A DNA stretch of 64,000 nt from contig NC_079881.1 in the NCBI RefSeq assembly GCF_029227915.1, positions 28,745,501-28,809,500 of the forward strand, read 5' to 3'. Below, piece after piece: positions 33,635 through 47,539 of this stretch. The stretch's first letter is position 1. Every line of letters starts with the position of its first letter. Made by a program: the position numbers and the translations under genes. The stretch is from Hydractinia symbiolongicarpus (lineage: Eukaryota > Cnidaria > Hydrozoa > Anthoathecata > Hydractiniidae). The notes beneath the pieces are model-generated. The model was not told the DNA's origin, ran no database searches, and worked only from the letters and a program-made list of their open reading frames with translations.

Positions 33635-36084
33635 AGTATACAAAGAAAGTACCCAGGGAGTAAACTTATTTCCCGAACGATTTTTTAAATTATTTTTTCA
33701 CCACTAAAACGCTTGAAACTTGTAGTTTTTAGAAATGTTTTCATTTTTGATGAGACGCTTAATAAAAGTGGTTTAATCGCCGGCAAACGAAAACCCGTGA
33801 TTTCCCGTAAATCCCGGGCTTGGCCCGTATAGTCGAATGTATACAAAGAAAGTACCCTGTGAGTAAACTCATTTCCAAAACGATTTTTTAAATTATCTTT
33901 TCACCACTAAAACACATGAGACTTGTAGTTTTTAAAAATGTTTTCATTTTTGATGAGACACTGAATAAAAGAAGTTTAATCGCCGGCAAACGAAAACCCG
34001 CCATTTCCCGTAAATCCCGGACTCAGCCCGTATAGTCAAAAGAATACAAAGAAAGTACCCCGGTAGTAAACTCATTTCCCGAACGATTTTTTAAATTATC
34101 TTTTCACCACTAAAACGCATGAGACTTGCAGTTTTCAAAAATGTTTTCATTTTTGATAAGAGGCTGAATAAAAGAAGTTTAATCGCCAGCAAACGACCGC
34201 CATTTCCCGTAAACCCCGGACTCGGCCCGTATAATCAAAAGTATACAAAGAAATTACCCAGGGAGTAAACTCATTTCCCGAACGATTTTTTAAATTTTTT
34301 TTTCACCACTAAAACGCACGAGACTTGTAGTTTTCAAAAATGTTTTCATTTTTGATGAGAGGCTTAATAAAAGAGGTTTAATCGCCGGCAAACGAAAGCC
34401 TGCGATTTCCCGTAAATCCCGGGCTTGGCCCGTATAGTCGAATGTATACAAAGAAAGTACCCTGTGAGTAAACTCATTTCCAGAACGATTTTTTAAATTA
34501 TTTTTTCACCACTAAAACGCATGAGACTTGTAGTTTTCAAAAATGTTTTCATTTTTGATGAGACGCTGAATAAAAGAAGTTTAATCGCCGGCAAACGAAA
34601 ACCTGCGACTTCCCGTAAATCCCGGACTCGGCCCGTATAGTCAAAAGTATACAAATAAAGTACCCAGGGAGTAAACTCATTTCCCGAACGATTTTTTAAA
34701 TTATTTTTCCACCACTAAAACGCATGAGACTTGTAGTTTTCAGAAATGTTTTCATTTTTGATGAGACGCTTAATGAAAGTGGTTTAATCGCCGGCAAACG
34801 AAAACCCGTGATTTCCCGTAAATACCGGGCTTGGCCCGTATAGTCGAATGTATACAAAGAAAGTACCCTGTGAGTAAACTCATTTCCAAAACGATTTTTT
34901 AAATTATCTTTTCACCACTAAAACGCATGAGACTTGTAGTTTTTAAAAATGTTTTCATTTTTGATGAGACACTGAATAAAAGAAGTTTAATCGCTGGCAA
35001 ACGAAAACCCGCCATTTCCCGTAAATCTTGGACTCAGCCCGTATAGTCAAAAGTATACAAAGAAAGTACCCAGGGAGTAAACTTATTTCCCGAACGATTT
35101 TTTAAATTATTTTTTCACCACTAAAACGCACGAGACTTGTAGTTTTCAAAAATGTTTTCATTTTTGATGAGACGCATAATGAAAGAGGTTTAATCGCCGG
35201 CAAACGAAAACCTGCGATTTCCCGTAAATCCCGGGCTTGGCCCGTATAGTTGAATGTATACAAAGAAAGTACCCTGTGAGTAAACTCATTTCCAGAACGA
35301 TTTTTTAAATTATTTTTTCACCACTAAAACGCATAAGACTTGTAGTTTTCAAAAATGTTTTCATTTTTGATGAGACGCTGAATAAATGAAGTTTAATCGC
35401 CGGCAAACGAAAACCCGGGAATTCCCGTAAATCCCGGGCTTGGCCCGTATAGTCAAAAGTATACAAAGAAAGTACACAGGAAGTAAACTCATTTCCAGAA
35501 CGATTTTTTAAATTATTTTTTCACCACTAAAACGCATGAGACTTGTAGTTTTCAAAAATGTTTTCATTTTTGATGAGACGCTGAATAAAAGAAGTTTAAT
35601 CGCCGGCAAACGAAAACCTGCGACTTCCCGTAAATCCCGGACTCGGCCCGTATAGTCAAAAGTATACAAATAAAGTACCTAGGGAGTAAACTCATTTCCC
35701 GAACGATTTTTTAAATTATTTTTCCACCACAAAAACGCATGAGACTTGTAGTTTTCAGAAATGTTTTCATTTTTGATGAGACGCTTAATGAAAGTGGTTT
35801 AATCGCCGGCAAACGAAAACCCGTGATTTCCCGTAAATACCGGGCTTGGCCCGTATAGTCGAATGTATACAAAGAAAGTACCCTGTGAGTAAACTCATTT
35901 CCAAAACGATTTTTTAAATTATCTTTTCACCACTAAAACGCATGAGACTTGTAAGTTTTAAAAATGTTTTCATTTTTGATGAGACACTGAATAAAAGAAG
36001 TTTAATCGCTGGCAAACGAAAACCCGCCATTTCCCGTAAATCCTGGACTCAGCCCGTATAGTCAAAAGTATACAAAGAAAGTAC
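33635..36084. repeat. Copy of 29,985-32,434 at +3,650 bp
   Basis: Shared marks at an offset of 3,650 bp are AACACATGAG (30,261/33,911), TCGCCAGC, GTACACAGGAAG (31,821/35,471) and CCTAGGGAG. The order is C, D, E, F, L, K, D, F, G, L, K, D. This copy keeps G where copy 2 of the 1,620-bp unit has A (30,302), so it is closer to copy 1 at that site. Confidence 0.85.
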
Positions 36085-37733
36085 CCAGGGAGTAAACTTA
36101 TTTCCCGAACGATTTTTTAAATTATTTTTTCACCACTAAAACGCACGAGACTTGTAGTTTTCAAAAATGTTTTCATTTTTGATGAGACGCATAATGAAAG
36201 AGGTTTAATCGCCGGCAAACGAAAACCTGCGATTTCCCGTAAATCCCGGGCTTGGCCCGTATAGTTGAATGTATACAAAGAAAGTACCCTGTGAGTAAAC
36301 TCATTTCCAGAACGATTTTTTAAATTATTTTTTCACCACTAAAACGCATAAGACTTGTAGTTTTCAAAAATGTTTTCATTTTTGATGAGACGCTGAATAA
36401 ATGAAGTTTAATCGCCGGCAAACGAAAACCCGGGAATTCCCGTAAATCCCGGGCTTGGCCCGTATAGTCAAAAGTATACAAAGAAAGTACACAGGGAGTA
36501 AACTCATTTCCCGAACGATTTTTTAAATTATTTTTTCACCACTAAAACGCATGAGACTTGAAGTCTTCAAACTTGTTTTCATTTTTGATGAGACGCTGAA
36601 TAAAAGAAGTTTAAACGCCGGCAAACGAAAACCTGCGGTTTCCCGTAAATCCCAGACTCGCCCTGTAAAGTCAAAAGTATACAAAGAAAGTACCCAGGGT
36701 GTAAACTCATTTCTTGAACGATTTTTTAAATTATCTTTTCACCTCTAAAACGCATGAGACTTGTAGTTTTCAAAAATGTTTTCATTTTTAATGAGACGCT
36801 GAATAAAAGAAGTTTAATCGCCGGCAAACGAAAACCCGCCATTTCCCGTAAAACCCGGACTCGGCCCGTATAATCAAAAGTATACAAAGAAAGTACCCAG
36901 GGAGTAAACTTATTTCCCGAACGATTTTTTAAATTATTTTTTCACCACTAAAACGGATGAGACTTGTAGTCTTCAAACTTGTTTTCATTTTTGATGAGAC
37001 GCTGAATAAAAGAAGTTTAAACGCCCGCAAACGAAAACCTGCAATTTCCCGTAAGTCCCAGACTCGGCCTGTAAAGTCAAGAGTATACAAAGAAAGTACC
37101 CCGGGTGTAAACTCATTTCCCTAACGATTTTTTAAATTATATTTTCACCACTAACACGCATGAGACTTGTAGTTTTCAAAAATGTTTTCATTTTTAATGA
37201 GACGCTGAATAAAAGAAGTTTAATCGCCGGCAAACGAAAACCCGCCATTTCCCGTAAAACCCGGACTCAGCCCGTATAATCAAAAGTATACAAAGAAAGT
37301 ACCCAGGGAGTAAACTTATTTCCCGAACGATTTTTTAAAATATTTTTTCACCACTAAAACGCATGAAACTTGTAGTTTTCAGAAATGTTTTCATTTTTGA
37401 TGAGACGCTTAATAAAAGTGGTTTAATCGCCGGCAAACGAAAATCCGTGATTTCCCGTAAATCCCGGGCTTGGCCCGTATAGTCGAATGTATACAAAGAA
37501 AGTACCCTGTGAGTAAACTCATTTCCAAAACGATTTTTTAAATTATCTTTTCACCACTAAAACGCATGAGACTTGTAGTTTTTAAAAGTGTTTTCATTTT
37601 TGATGAGACACTGAATAAAAGAAGTTTAATCGCCGGCAAACGAAAACCCGCCATTTCCCGTAAATCCCGGACTCAGCCCGTATAGTCAAAAGTATACAAA
37701 GAAAGTACCCCGGGAGTAAACTCATTTCCCAAA
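36085..37733. repeat. F-G-H-I-A-B-C-D cassette
   Basis: After F and G comes the H-I-A-B-C-D series also found near 13.37-14.6 kb and 17.22-18.4 kb (H open-frame starts at 13,450 and 36,551 are 23,101 bp apart). TTTCTTGAACG in the I unit is shared by all three. Private marks: TGCGGTTTCCC, CGCCCGCAAAC, ACTAACACGC and AAAAGTGTTTTC. Confidence 0.8.
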
Positions 37734-39350
37734 CGATTTTTTAAATTATCTTTTCACCACTAAAACGCATGAGACTTGCAGTTTTCAAAAATGTTTTCAT
37801 TTTTGATAAGAGGCTGAATAAAAGAAGTTTAATCGCCGGCAAACGACCGCTATTTCCCGTAAACCCCGGACTCGGCCCGTATAATCAAAAGTATACAAAG
37901 AAATTACCCAGGGAGTAAACTCATTTCCCAAAGGATTTTTTAAATTTTTTTTCACCACTAAAACGCATGAGACTTGTAGTTTTTAGAAATGTTTTCATTT
38001 TTGATGAGACACTGAATAAAAGAAGTTTAATCGCCGGCAAACGAAAACCCGCCATTTCCCGTAAATCCCGGGCTTTGCCCGTGTAGTCGAATGTATACAA
38101 AGAAAGTATCCAGGGAGTAAACTCATTTCCTGAGCGATTTTTTAAATTTTTTTTTTAACCACTAAAACGCACGAGACTTGTAGTTTTCAAAAATGTTTTC
38201 ATTTTTGATGAGACGCTTAATGAAAGAGGTTTAATCGCCGGCAAACGAAAACCTGCGATTTCCAGTAAATCTCGGGCTTGGCCCGTATAGTCGAATGTAT
38301 ACAAAGAAAGTACCCTGTGAGTAAACTCATTTCCAGAACGATTTTTTAAATTATTTTTTCACCACTAAAACGCATGAGACTTGTAGTTTTCAAAAATGTT
38401 TTCATTTTTGATGAGACGCTGAATAAAAGAAGTTTAATCGCCGGCAAACGAAAACCTGCGACTTCCCGTAAATCCCGGACTCGGCCCGTATAGTCAAAAG
38501 TATACAAATAAAGTACCCAGGGAGTAAACTCATTTCCCGAACGATTTTTTAAATTATTTTTCCACCACTAAAACGCATGAGACTTGTAGTTTTCAGAAAT
38601 GTTTTCATTTTTGATGAGACGCTAAATGAGAGTGGTTTATTCGCCGGCAAACGAAAACCCGTGATTTCCCGTAAATACCGGGCTTGGCCCGTATAGTCGA
38701 ATGTATACAAAGAAAGTACCCCGGTAGTAAACTCATTTCCCGAACTATTTTTTAAATTATCTTTTCACCACTAAAACGCATGAGACTTGCAGTTTTCAAA
38801 AATGTTTTCATTTTTGATAAGAGGCTGAATAAAAGAAGTTTAATCGCCGGCAAACGACCGCTATTTCCCGTAAACCCCGGACTCGGTCCGTATAATCAAA
38901 AGTATACAAAGAAATTACCCAGGGAGTAAACTCATTTCCCGAAGGATTTTTTAAATTTTTTTTTCACCACTAAAACGCATGAGACTTGTAGTTTTTAGAA
39001 ATGTTTTCATTTTTGATGAGACACTGAATAAAAGAAGTTTAATCGCCGGCAAACGAAAAAACCCGCCATTTCCCGTAAATCCCGGGCTTGGCCCGTGTAG
39101 TCGAATGTATACAAAGAAAGTATCCAGGGAGTAAACTCATTTCCTGAGCGATTTTTTAAATTTTTTTTCACCACTAAAACGCACGAGACTTGTAGTTTTC
39201 AAAAATGTTTTCATTTTTGATGAGACGCTTAATGAAAGAGGTTTAATCGCCGGTAAACGAAAACCTGCGATTTCCCGTAAATCCCGGGCTTGGCCCGTAT
39301 AGTCGAATGTATACAAAGAAAGTACCCTGTGAGTAAACTCATTTCCAGAA
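37734..39350. repeat. 1,617-bp eight-monomer HOR, first copy
   Basis: Order E, J, F, L, K, E, J, F. It matches 39,351-40,967 at an offset of 1,617 bp. Shared marks are TTCCAGTAAATCTCGGG (38,261/39,878) and ACGAAAAAACCCG. Its left junction lies in ACGATTTTTTAAATTAT. Confidence 0.9.
37891..38092. repeat. Monomer family J (type unit, box-bearing)
   Basis: Family J is marked by GAAATTACCCAGGG, CCAAAGG or CGAAGG before the T-tract, a long T run, TTTTTAGAAATG and GACACTG, with the ending GCCCGTGTAGTCGAATG. The box-like motif is kept as TTCG-ACT-A-CA-CGGG on the minus strand. J is absent from the left 14 kb and common from 14.6 kb to about 48 kb. Confidence 0.8.
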
Positions 39351-42300
39351 CGATTTTTTAAATTATCTTTTCACCACTAAAACGCATGAGACTTGCAGTT
39401 TTCAAAAATGTTTTTATTTTTGATAAGAGGCTGAATAAAAGAAGTTTAATCGCCGGCAAACGACCGCTATTTCCCGTAAACCCCGGACTCGGCCCGTATA
39501 ATCAAAAGTATACAAAGAAATTACCCAGGGAGTAAACTCATTTCCCAAAGGATTTTTTAAATTTTTTTTCACCACTAAAACGCATGAGACTTGTAGTTTT
39601 TAGAAATGTTTTCATTTTTGATGAGACACTGAATAAAAGAAGTTTAATCGCCGGCAAACGAAAACCCGCCATTTCCCGTAAATCCCGGGCTTTGCCCGTG
39701 TAGTCGAATGTATACAAAGAAAGTATCCAGGGAGTAAACTCATTTCCTGAGCGATTTTTTAAATTTTTTTTTTAACCACTAAAACGCACGAGACTTGTAG
39801 TTTTCAAAAATGTTTTCATTTTTGATGAGACGCTTAATGAAAGAGGTTTAATCGCCGGCAAACGAAAACCTGCGATTTCCAGTAAATCTCGGGCTTGGCC
39901 CGTATAGTCGAATGTATACAAAGAAAGTACCCTGTGAGTAAACTCATTTCCAGAACGATTTTTTAAATTATTTTTTCACCACTAAAACGCATGAGACTTG
40001 TAGTTTTCAAAAATGTTTTCATTTTTGATGAGACGCTGAATAAAAGAAGTTTAATCGCCGGCAAACGAAAACCTGCGACTTCCCGTAAATCCCGGACTCG
40101 GCCCGTATAGTCAAAAGTATACAAATAAAGTACCCAGGGAGTAAACTCATTTCCCGAACGATTTTTTAAATTATTTTTCCACCACTAAAACGCATGAGAC
40201 TTGTAGTTTTCAGAAATGTTTTCAATTTTGATGAGACGCTAAATGAGAGTGGTTTAATCGCCGGCAAACGAAAACCCGTGATTTCCCGTAAATACCGGGC
40301 TTGGCCCGTATAGTCGAATGTATACAAAGAAAGTACCCCGGTAGTGAACTTATTTCCCGAACGATTTTTTAAATTATCTTTTCACCACTAAAACGCATGA
40401 GACTTGCAGTTTTCAAAAATGTTTTCATTTTTGATAAGAGGCTGAATAAAAGAAGTTTAATCGCCGGCAAACGACCGCTATTTCCCGTAAACCCCGGACT
40501 CGGCCCGTATAATCAAAAGTATACAAAGAAATTACCCAGGGAGTAAACTCATTTCCCGAAGGATTTTTTAAATTTTTTTTTCACCACTAAAACGCATGAG
40601 ACTTGTAGTTTTTAGAAATGTTTTCATTTTTGATGAGACACTGAATAAAAGAAGTTTAATCGCCGGCAAACGAAAAAACCCGCCATTTCCCGTAAATCCC
40701 GGGCTTGGCCCGTGTAGTCGAATGTCTACAAAGAAAGTATCCAGGGAGTAAACTCATTTCCTGAGCGATTTTTTAAATTTTTTTTCACCACTAAAACGCA
40801 CGAGACTTGTAGTTTTCAAAAATGTTTTCATTTTTGATGAGACGCTTAATGAAAGAGGTTTAATCGCCGGTAAACGAAAACCTGCGATTTCCCGTAAATC
40901 CCGGGCTTGGCCCGTATAGTCGAATGTATACAAAGAAAGTACCCTGTGAGTAAACTCATTTCCAGAACGATTTTTTAAATCATTTTTTCACCACAAAAAC
41001 GCATGAGACTTGTAGTTTTCAAAAATGTTTTCATTTTTGATGAGACGCTGAAAAAAAGAAGTTTAATCGCCGGAAAACGAAAACCTGCGACTTCCCGTAA
41101 ATCCCGGACTCGGCCCGTATAGTCAAAAGTATACAAATAAAGTACCCAGGGAGTAAACTCATTTCCCGAACGATTTTTTAAATTACTTTTCCACCACTAA
41201 AACGCATGAGACTTGTAGTTTTCAGAAATGTTTTCATTTTTGATGAGACGCCTAATGAAAGTGGTTTAATCGCCGGCAAACGAAAACCCGTGATTTCCCG
41301 TAAATACCGGGCTTGGCCCGTATAGTCGAATGTATACAAAGAAAGTACCCTGTGAGTAAACTCATTTCCAAAACGATTTTTTAAATTATCTTTTTACCAC
41401 TAAAACGCATGAGACATGTAGTTTTTAAAAATGTTTTCATTTTTGATGAGACACTGAATAAAAGAAGTTTAATCGCTGGCAAACGAAAACCCGCCATTTC
41501 CCGTAAGTCCTGGACTCAGCCCGTATAGTCAAAAGTATACAAAGAAAGTACCCAGGGAGTAAACTTATTTGCCGAACGATTTTTTAAATTATTCTTTCAC
41601 CACTAAAACGCACGAGACTTGTAGTTTTCAAAAATGTTTTCATTTTTGATGAGACGCATAATGAAAGAGGTTTAATCGCCGGCAAACGAAAACCTGCGAT
41701 TTCCCGTAAATCCCGGGCTTGGTCCGTATAGTCGAATGTATACAAAGAAAGTACCCTGTGAGTAAACTCATTTCCAGAACGATTTTTTAAATTATTTTTT
41801 CACCACTAAAACGCATAAGACTTGTAGTTTTCAAAAATGTTTTCATTTTTGATGAGACGCTGAATAAAAGAAGTTTAATCGCCGGCAAACAAAAACCCGC
41901 GAATTCCCGTAAATCCCGGGCTTGGCACGTATAGTCATAAGTATACAATGAAAGTACACAGGGAGTAAACTCATTTCCCGAACGATTTTTTAAATTATTT
42001 TTTCACCACTAAAACGCATAAGACTTGAAGTCTTCAAACTTGTTTTCATTTTTGATGAGACGCTGAATAAAAGAAGTTTAAACGCCGGCAAACGAAAACC
42101 TGCGATTTCCCGTAAATCCCAGACTCGCCCTGTAAAGTCAAAAGTATACAAAGAAAGTACCCAGGGTGTAAACTCATTTCCCGAACGATTTTTTAAATTA
42201 CCTTTTCACCTCTAAAACGCATGAGACTTGTAGTTTTCAAAAATTTTTTCATTTTTAATGACACGCTGAATAAAAGAAGTTTAATCGCCGGCAAACGAAA

Positions 42301-42388
42301 ACCCGCCATTTCCCGTAAAACCCGGACTCGGCCCGTATAATCAAAAGTATACAAAGAAAGTACCCAGGGAGTAAACTTATTTCCCGAA
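39351..42388. repeat. 3,038-bp fifteen-monomer HOR, copy 1
   Basis: The first eight monomers repeat the 1,617-bp unit. The other seven are L, K, D, F, G, H and I. It matches 42,389-45,426 at an offset of 3,038 bp, fixed by CCAGTAAATCTC, CGAAAAAACC, GGAAAACGAAAACC, GACATGTAG, CATAAGTATACAATG and AATTTTTTC. Private changes here include GTCTAC at 40,726 and GAAAAAAAGAAG near 41,050. Confidence 0.92.
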
Positions 42389-45300
42389 CGATTTTTTAAA
42401 TTATCTTTTCACCACTAAAACGCATGAGACTTGCAGTTTTCAAAAATGTTTTTATTTTTGATAAGAGGCTGAATAAAAGAAGTTTAATCGCCGGCAAACG
42501 ACCGCTATTTCCCGTAAACCCCGGACTCGGCCCGTATAATCAAAAGTATACAAAGAAATTACCCAGGGAGTAAACTCATTTCCCAAAGGATTTTTTAAAT
42601 TTTTTTTCACCACTAAAACGCATGAGACTTGTAGTTTTTAGAAATGTTTTCATTTTTGATGAGACACTGAATAAAAGAAGTTTAATCGCCGGCAAACGAA
42701 AACCCGCCATTTCCCGTAAATCCCGGGCTTTGCCCGTGTAGTCGAATGTATACAAAGAAAGTATCCAGGGAGTAAACTCATTTCCTGAGCGATTTTTTAA
42801 ATTTTTTTTTTAACCACTAAAACGCACGAGACTTGTAGTTTTCAAAAATGTTTTCATTTTTGATGAGACGCTTAATGAAAGAGGTTTAATCGCCGGCAAA
42901 CGAAAACCTGCGATTTCCAGTAAATCTCGGGCTTGGCCCGTATAGTCGAATGTATACAAAGAAAGTACCCTGTGAGTAAACTCATTTCCAGAACGATTTT
43001 TTAAATTATTTTTTCACCACTAAAACGCATGAGACTTGTAGTTTTCAAAAATGTTTTCATTTTTGATGAGACGCTGAATAAAAGAAGTTTAATCGCCGGC
43101 AAACGAAAACCTGCGACTTCCCGTAAATCCCGGACTCGGCCCGTATAGTCAAAAGTATACAAATAAAGTACCCAGGGAGTAAACTCATTTCCCGAACGAT
43201 TTTTTAAATTATTTTTCCACCACTAAAACGCATGAGACTTGTAGTTTTCAGAAATGTTTTCAATTTTGATGAGACGCTAAATGAGAGTGGTTTAATCGCC
43301 GGCAAACGAAAACCCGTGATTTCCCGTAAATACCGGGCTTGGCCCGTATAGTCGAATGTATACAAAGAAAGTACCCCGGTAGTGAACTTATTTCCCGAAC
43401 GATTTTTTAAATTATCTTTTCACCACTAAAACGCATGAGACTTGCAGTTTTCAAAAATGTTTTCATTTTTGATAAGAGGCTGAATAAAAGAAGTTTAATC
43501 GCCGGCAAACGACCGCTATTTCCCGTAAACCCCGGACTCGGCCCGTATAATCAAAAGTATACAAAGAAATTACCCAGGGAGTAAACTCATTTCCCGAAGG
43601 ATTTTTTAAATTTTTTTTTCACCACTAAAACGCATGAGACTTGTAGTTTTTAGAAATGTTTTCATTTTTGATGAGACACTGAATAAAAGAAGTTTAATCG
43701 CCGGCAAACGAAAAAACCCGCCATTTCCCGTAAATCCCGGGCTTGGCCCGTGTAGTCGAATGTATACAAAGAAAGTATCCAGGGAGTAAACTCATTTCCT
43801 GAGCGATTTTTTAAATTTTTTTTCACCACTAAAACGCACGAGACTTGTAGTTTTCAAAAATGTTTTCATTTTTGATGAGACGCTTAATGAAAGAGGTTTA
43901 ATCGCCGGTAAACGAAAACCTGCGATTTCCCGTAAATCCCGGGCTTGGCCCGTATAGTCGAATGTATACAAAGAAAGTACCCTGTGAGTAAACTCATTTC
44001 CAGAACGATTTTTTAAATCATTTTTTCACCACAAAAACGCATGAGACTTGTAGTTTTCAAAAATGTTTTCATTTTTGATGAGACGCTGAATAAAAGAAGT
44101 TTAATCGCCGGAAAACGAAAACCTGCGACTTCCCGTAAATCCCGGACTCGGCCCGTATAGTCAAAAGTATACAAATAAAGTACCCAGGGAGTAAACTCAT
44201 TTCCCGAACGATTTTTTAAATTACTTTTCCACCACTAAAACGCATGAGACTTGTAGTTTTCAGAAATGTTTTCATTTTTGATGAGACGCCTAATGAAAGT
44301 GGTTTAATCGCCGGCAAACGAAAACCCGTGATTTCCCGTAAATACCGGGCTTGGCCCGTATAGTCGAATGTATACAAAGAAAGTACCCTGTGAGTAAACT
44401 CATTTCCAAAACGATTTTTTAAATTATCTTTTTACCACTAAAACGCATGAGACATGTAGTTTTTAAAAATGTTTTCATTTTTGATGAGACACTGAATAAA
44501 AGAAGTTTAATCGCTGGCAAACGAAAACCCGCCATTTCCCGTAAGTCCTGGACTCAGCCCGTATAGTCAAAAGTATACAAAGAAAGTACCCAGGGAGTAA
44601 ACTTATTTGCCGAACGATTTTTTAAATTATTCTTTCACCACTAAAACGCACGAGACTTGTAGTTTTCAAAAATGTTTTCATTTTTGATGAGACGCATAAT
44701 GAAAGAGGTTTAATCGCCGGCAAACGAAAACCTGCGATTTCCCGTAAATCCCGGGCTTGGTCCGTATAGTCGAATGTATACAAAGAAAGTACCCTGTGAG
44801 TAAACTCATTTCCAGAACGATTTTTTAAATTATTTTTTCACCACTAAAACGCATAAGACTTGTAGTTTTCAAAAATGTTTTCATTTTTGATGAGACGCTG
44901 AATAAAAGAAGTTTAATCGCCGGCAAACAAAAACCCGCGAATTCCCGTAAATCCCGGGCTTGGCACGTATAGTCATAAGTATACAATGAAAGTACACAGG
45001 GAGTAAACTCATTTCCCGAACGATTTTTTAAATTATTTTTTCACCACTAAAACGCATAAGACTTGAAGTCTTCAAACTTGTTTTCATTTTTGATGAGACG
45101 CTGAATAAAAGAAGTTTAAACGCCGGCAAACGAAAACCTGCGATTTCCCGTAAATCCCAGACTCGCCCTGTAAAGTCAAAAGTATACAAAGAAAGTACCC
45201 AGGGTGTAAACTCATTTCCCGAACGATTTTTTAAATTACCTTTTCACCTCTAAAACGCATGAGACTTGTAGTTTTCAAAAATTTTTTCATTTTTAATGAC

Positions 45301-45426
45301 ACGCTGAATAAAAGAAGTTTAATCGCCGGCAAACGGTAACCCGCCATTTCCCGTAAAACCCGGACTCGGCCCGTATAATCAAAAGTATACAAAGAAAGTA
45401 CCCAGGGAGTAAACTTATTTCCCGAA
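42389..45426. repeat. 3,038-bp fifteen-monomer HOR, copy 2
   Basis: Second copy, differing from the first at only a handful of sites that I saw, for example ACGGTAACCC near 45,334 versus ACGAAAACCC. It starts and ends at the same place in the monomer (CGATTTTTTAAATTA) as copy 1. Confidence 0.92.
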
Positions 45427-46732
45427 CGATTTTTTAAATTATTTTTTCACCACTAAAACGGATTAGACTTGTAGTCTTCAAACTTGTTTTCATTTTTGAT
45501 GAGACGCTGAATAAAAGAAGTTTAAACGCCAGCAAACGAAAACCTGCGATTTCCCGTGAATCCCAGACTCGGCCTGTAAAGTCAAGAGTATACAAAGAAA
45601 GTACCCAGGGTATAAACTCATTTCCCGAACAATTTTTTAAATTATATTTTCACCACTAAAACGCATGAGACTTATAGTTTTCAAAAATGTTTTCATTTTT
45701 GATGAGACACTGAATAAAAGAAGTTTAATCGCCGGCAAACGAAAACCTGCGACTTCCCGTAAAACCCGGACTCGGCCCGTATAGTCAAAAGTATACAAAT
45801 AAAGTGCCCAGGGAGTAAACTCATTTCCCGAACGATTTTTTAAATTATTTTTCCACCACTAAAACGCATGAGACTGGTAGTTTACAGAAATGTTTTCATT
45901 TTTGATGAGACGCTTAATGAAAGTGGTTTAATCGCCGGCAAACGAAAACCCGTGATTTCCCGTAATCCCCGGGCTTGGCCCGTATAGTCGAATGTATACA
46001 AAGAAAGTACCCTGTGAGTGAACTCATTTCCAAAACGATTTTTTAAATTATCTTTTCACCACTAAAACGCATGAGACTTGCAGTTTTTAAAAATGTTTTC
46101 ATTTTTGATGAGACACTGAATAAAAGAAGTTTAATCGCTGGCTAACAAAAACCCGCCATTTCCCGTAAATCCTGGACTCAGCCCGTATAGTCAAAAGTAT
46201 ACAAAGAAAGTACCCAGGGAGTAAACTTATTTCCCGAACGATTTTTTAAATTATTTTTTCACCACTAAAACGCACGAGACTTGTAGTTTTCAAAAATGTT
46301 TTCATTTTTGATGCGACGCTTAATGAAAGAGGTTTAATCGCCGGCAAACGAAAACCTGCGATTTCCCGTAAATCCCGGGCTTGGCCCGTATAGTCGAATG
46401 TATACAAAGAAAGTACCCTGTGAGTAAACTCATTTCCAGAACGATTTTTTAAATTATTTTTTCACCACTAAAACGCATAAGACTTGTAGTTTTCAAAAAT
46501 GTTTTCATTTTTGATGAGACGCTGAATAAAAGAAGTTTAAACGCCGGCAAACGAAAACCCGCGAATTCCCGTAAATCCCGGGCTTGGCCCGTATAGTCAA
46601 AAGTATACAAAGAAAGTACCCAGGGTGTAAACTCATTTCCCGAACAATTTTTTAAATTATATTTTCACCACTAAAACGCATGAGACTTGTAGTTTTCAAA
46701 AATGTTTTCATTTTTAATGAGACGCTGAATAG
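45427..46732. repeat. A-B-K-D-F-G-B link, related to 24.33-25.7 kb
   Basis: Marks shared with the 24-25.7 kb region are CGCCAGCAAACG or GCCAGC in the A unit, GTATAAACTC, CCGAACAATTTT, GACTTATAG, GCTGGCTAACAAAAACC and AATAGAAGAAG. The distance is about 21.1 kb. It is a moderately diverged long-range copy. Confidence 0.75.
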
Positions 46733-47539
46733 AAGAAGTTTAATCGCCGGCAAACGAAAACCCGCCATTTCCCGTAAATCCCGGACTCGGCCCGTATAAT
46801 CAAAAGTATACAAAGAAAGTACCCAGGGAGTAAACTTATTTCCCGAACGATTTTTAAATTATTTTTTCACCACTAAAACGCTTGAAACTTGTAGTTTTTA
46901 GAAATGTTTTCATTTTTGATGAGACGCTTAATAAAAGTGGTTTAATCGCCGGCAAACGAAAACCCGTGATTTCCCGTAAATCCCGGGCTTGGCCCGTATA
47001 GTCGAATGTATACAAAGAAAGTACCCTGTGAGTAAACTCATTTCCAAAACGATTTTTTAAATTATCTTTTCACCACTAAAACACATGAGACTTGTAGTTT
47101 TTAAAAATGTTTTCATTTTTGATGAGACACTGAATAAAAGAAGTTTAATCGCCGGCAAACGAAAACCCGCCATTTCCCGTAAATCCCGGACTCAGCCCGT
47201 ATAGTCAAAAGTATACAAAGAAAGTACCCCGGGAGTAAACTCATTTCCCGAACGATTTTTTAAATTATCTTTTCACCACTAAAACGCATGAGACTTGCAG
47301 TTTTCAAAAATGTTTTCATTTTTGATAAGAGGCTGAATAAAAGAAGTTTAATCGCCGGGAAACGACCGCCATTTCCCGTAAACCCCGGACTCGGCCCGTA
47401 TAATCAAAAGTATACAAAGAAATTACCCAGGGAGTAAACTCATTTCCCGAACGATTTTTTAAATTTTTTTTTCACCACTAAAACGCATGAGACTTGTAGT
47501 TTTCAGAAATGTTTTCATTTTTGATGAGACACTGAATAA
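46733..47539. repeat. 807-bp four-monomer HOR, copy 1
   Basis: The end of B, then C, D, E and part of J, repeated next door at an offset of 807 bp (GTATAC at 46,806 and 47,613; AACACATGAG in both). One T-tract base is missing in both copies (CCGAACGATTTTTAAATT), which supports common descent. Confidence 0.9.

Noticed and set aside
37891-37911. Telomere-like TTACCC in J monomers
   Set aside because: It is a single TTACCC inside GAAATTACCCAGGG made by one substitution, never in tandem.
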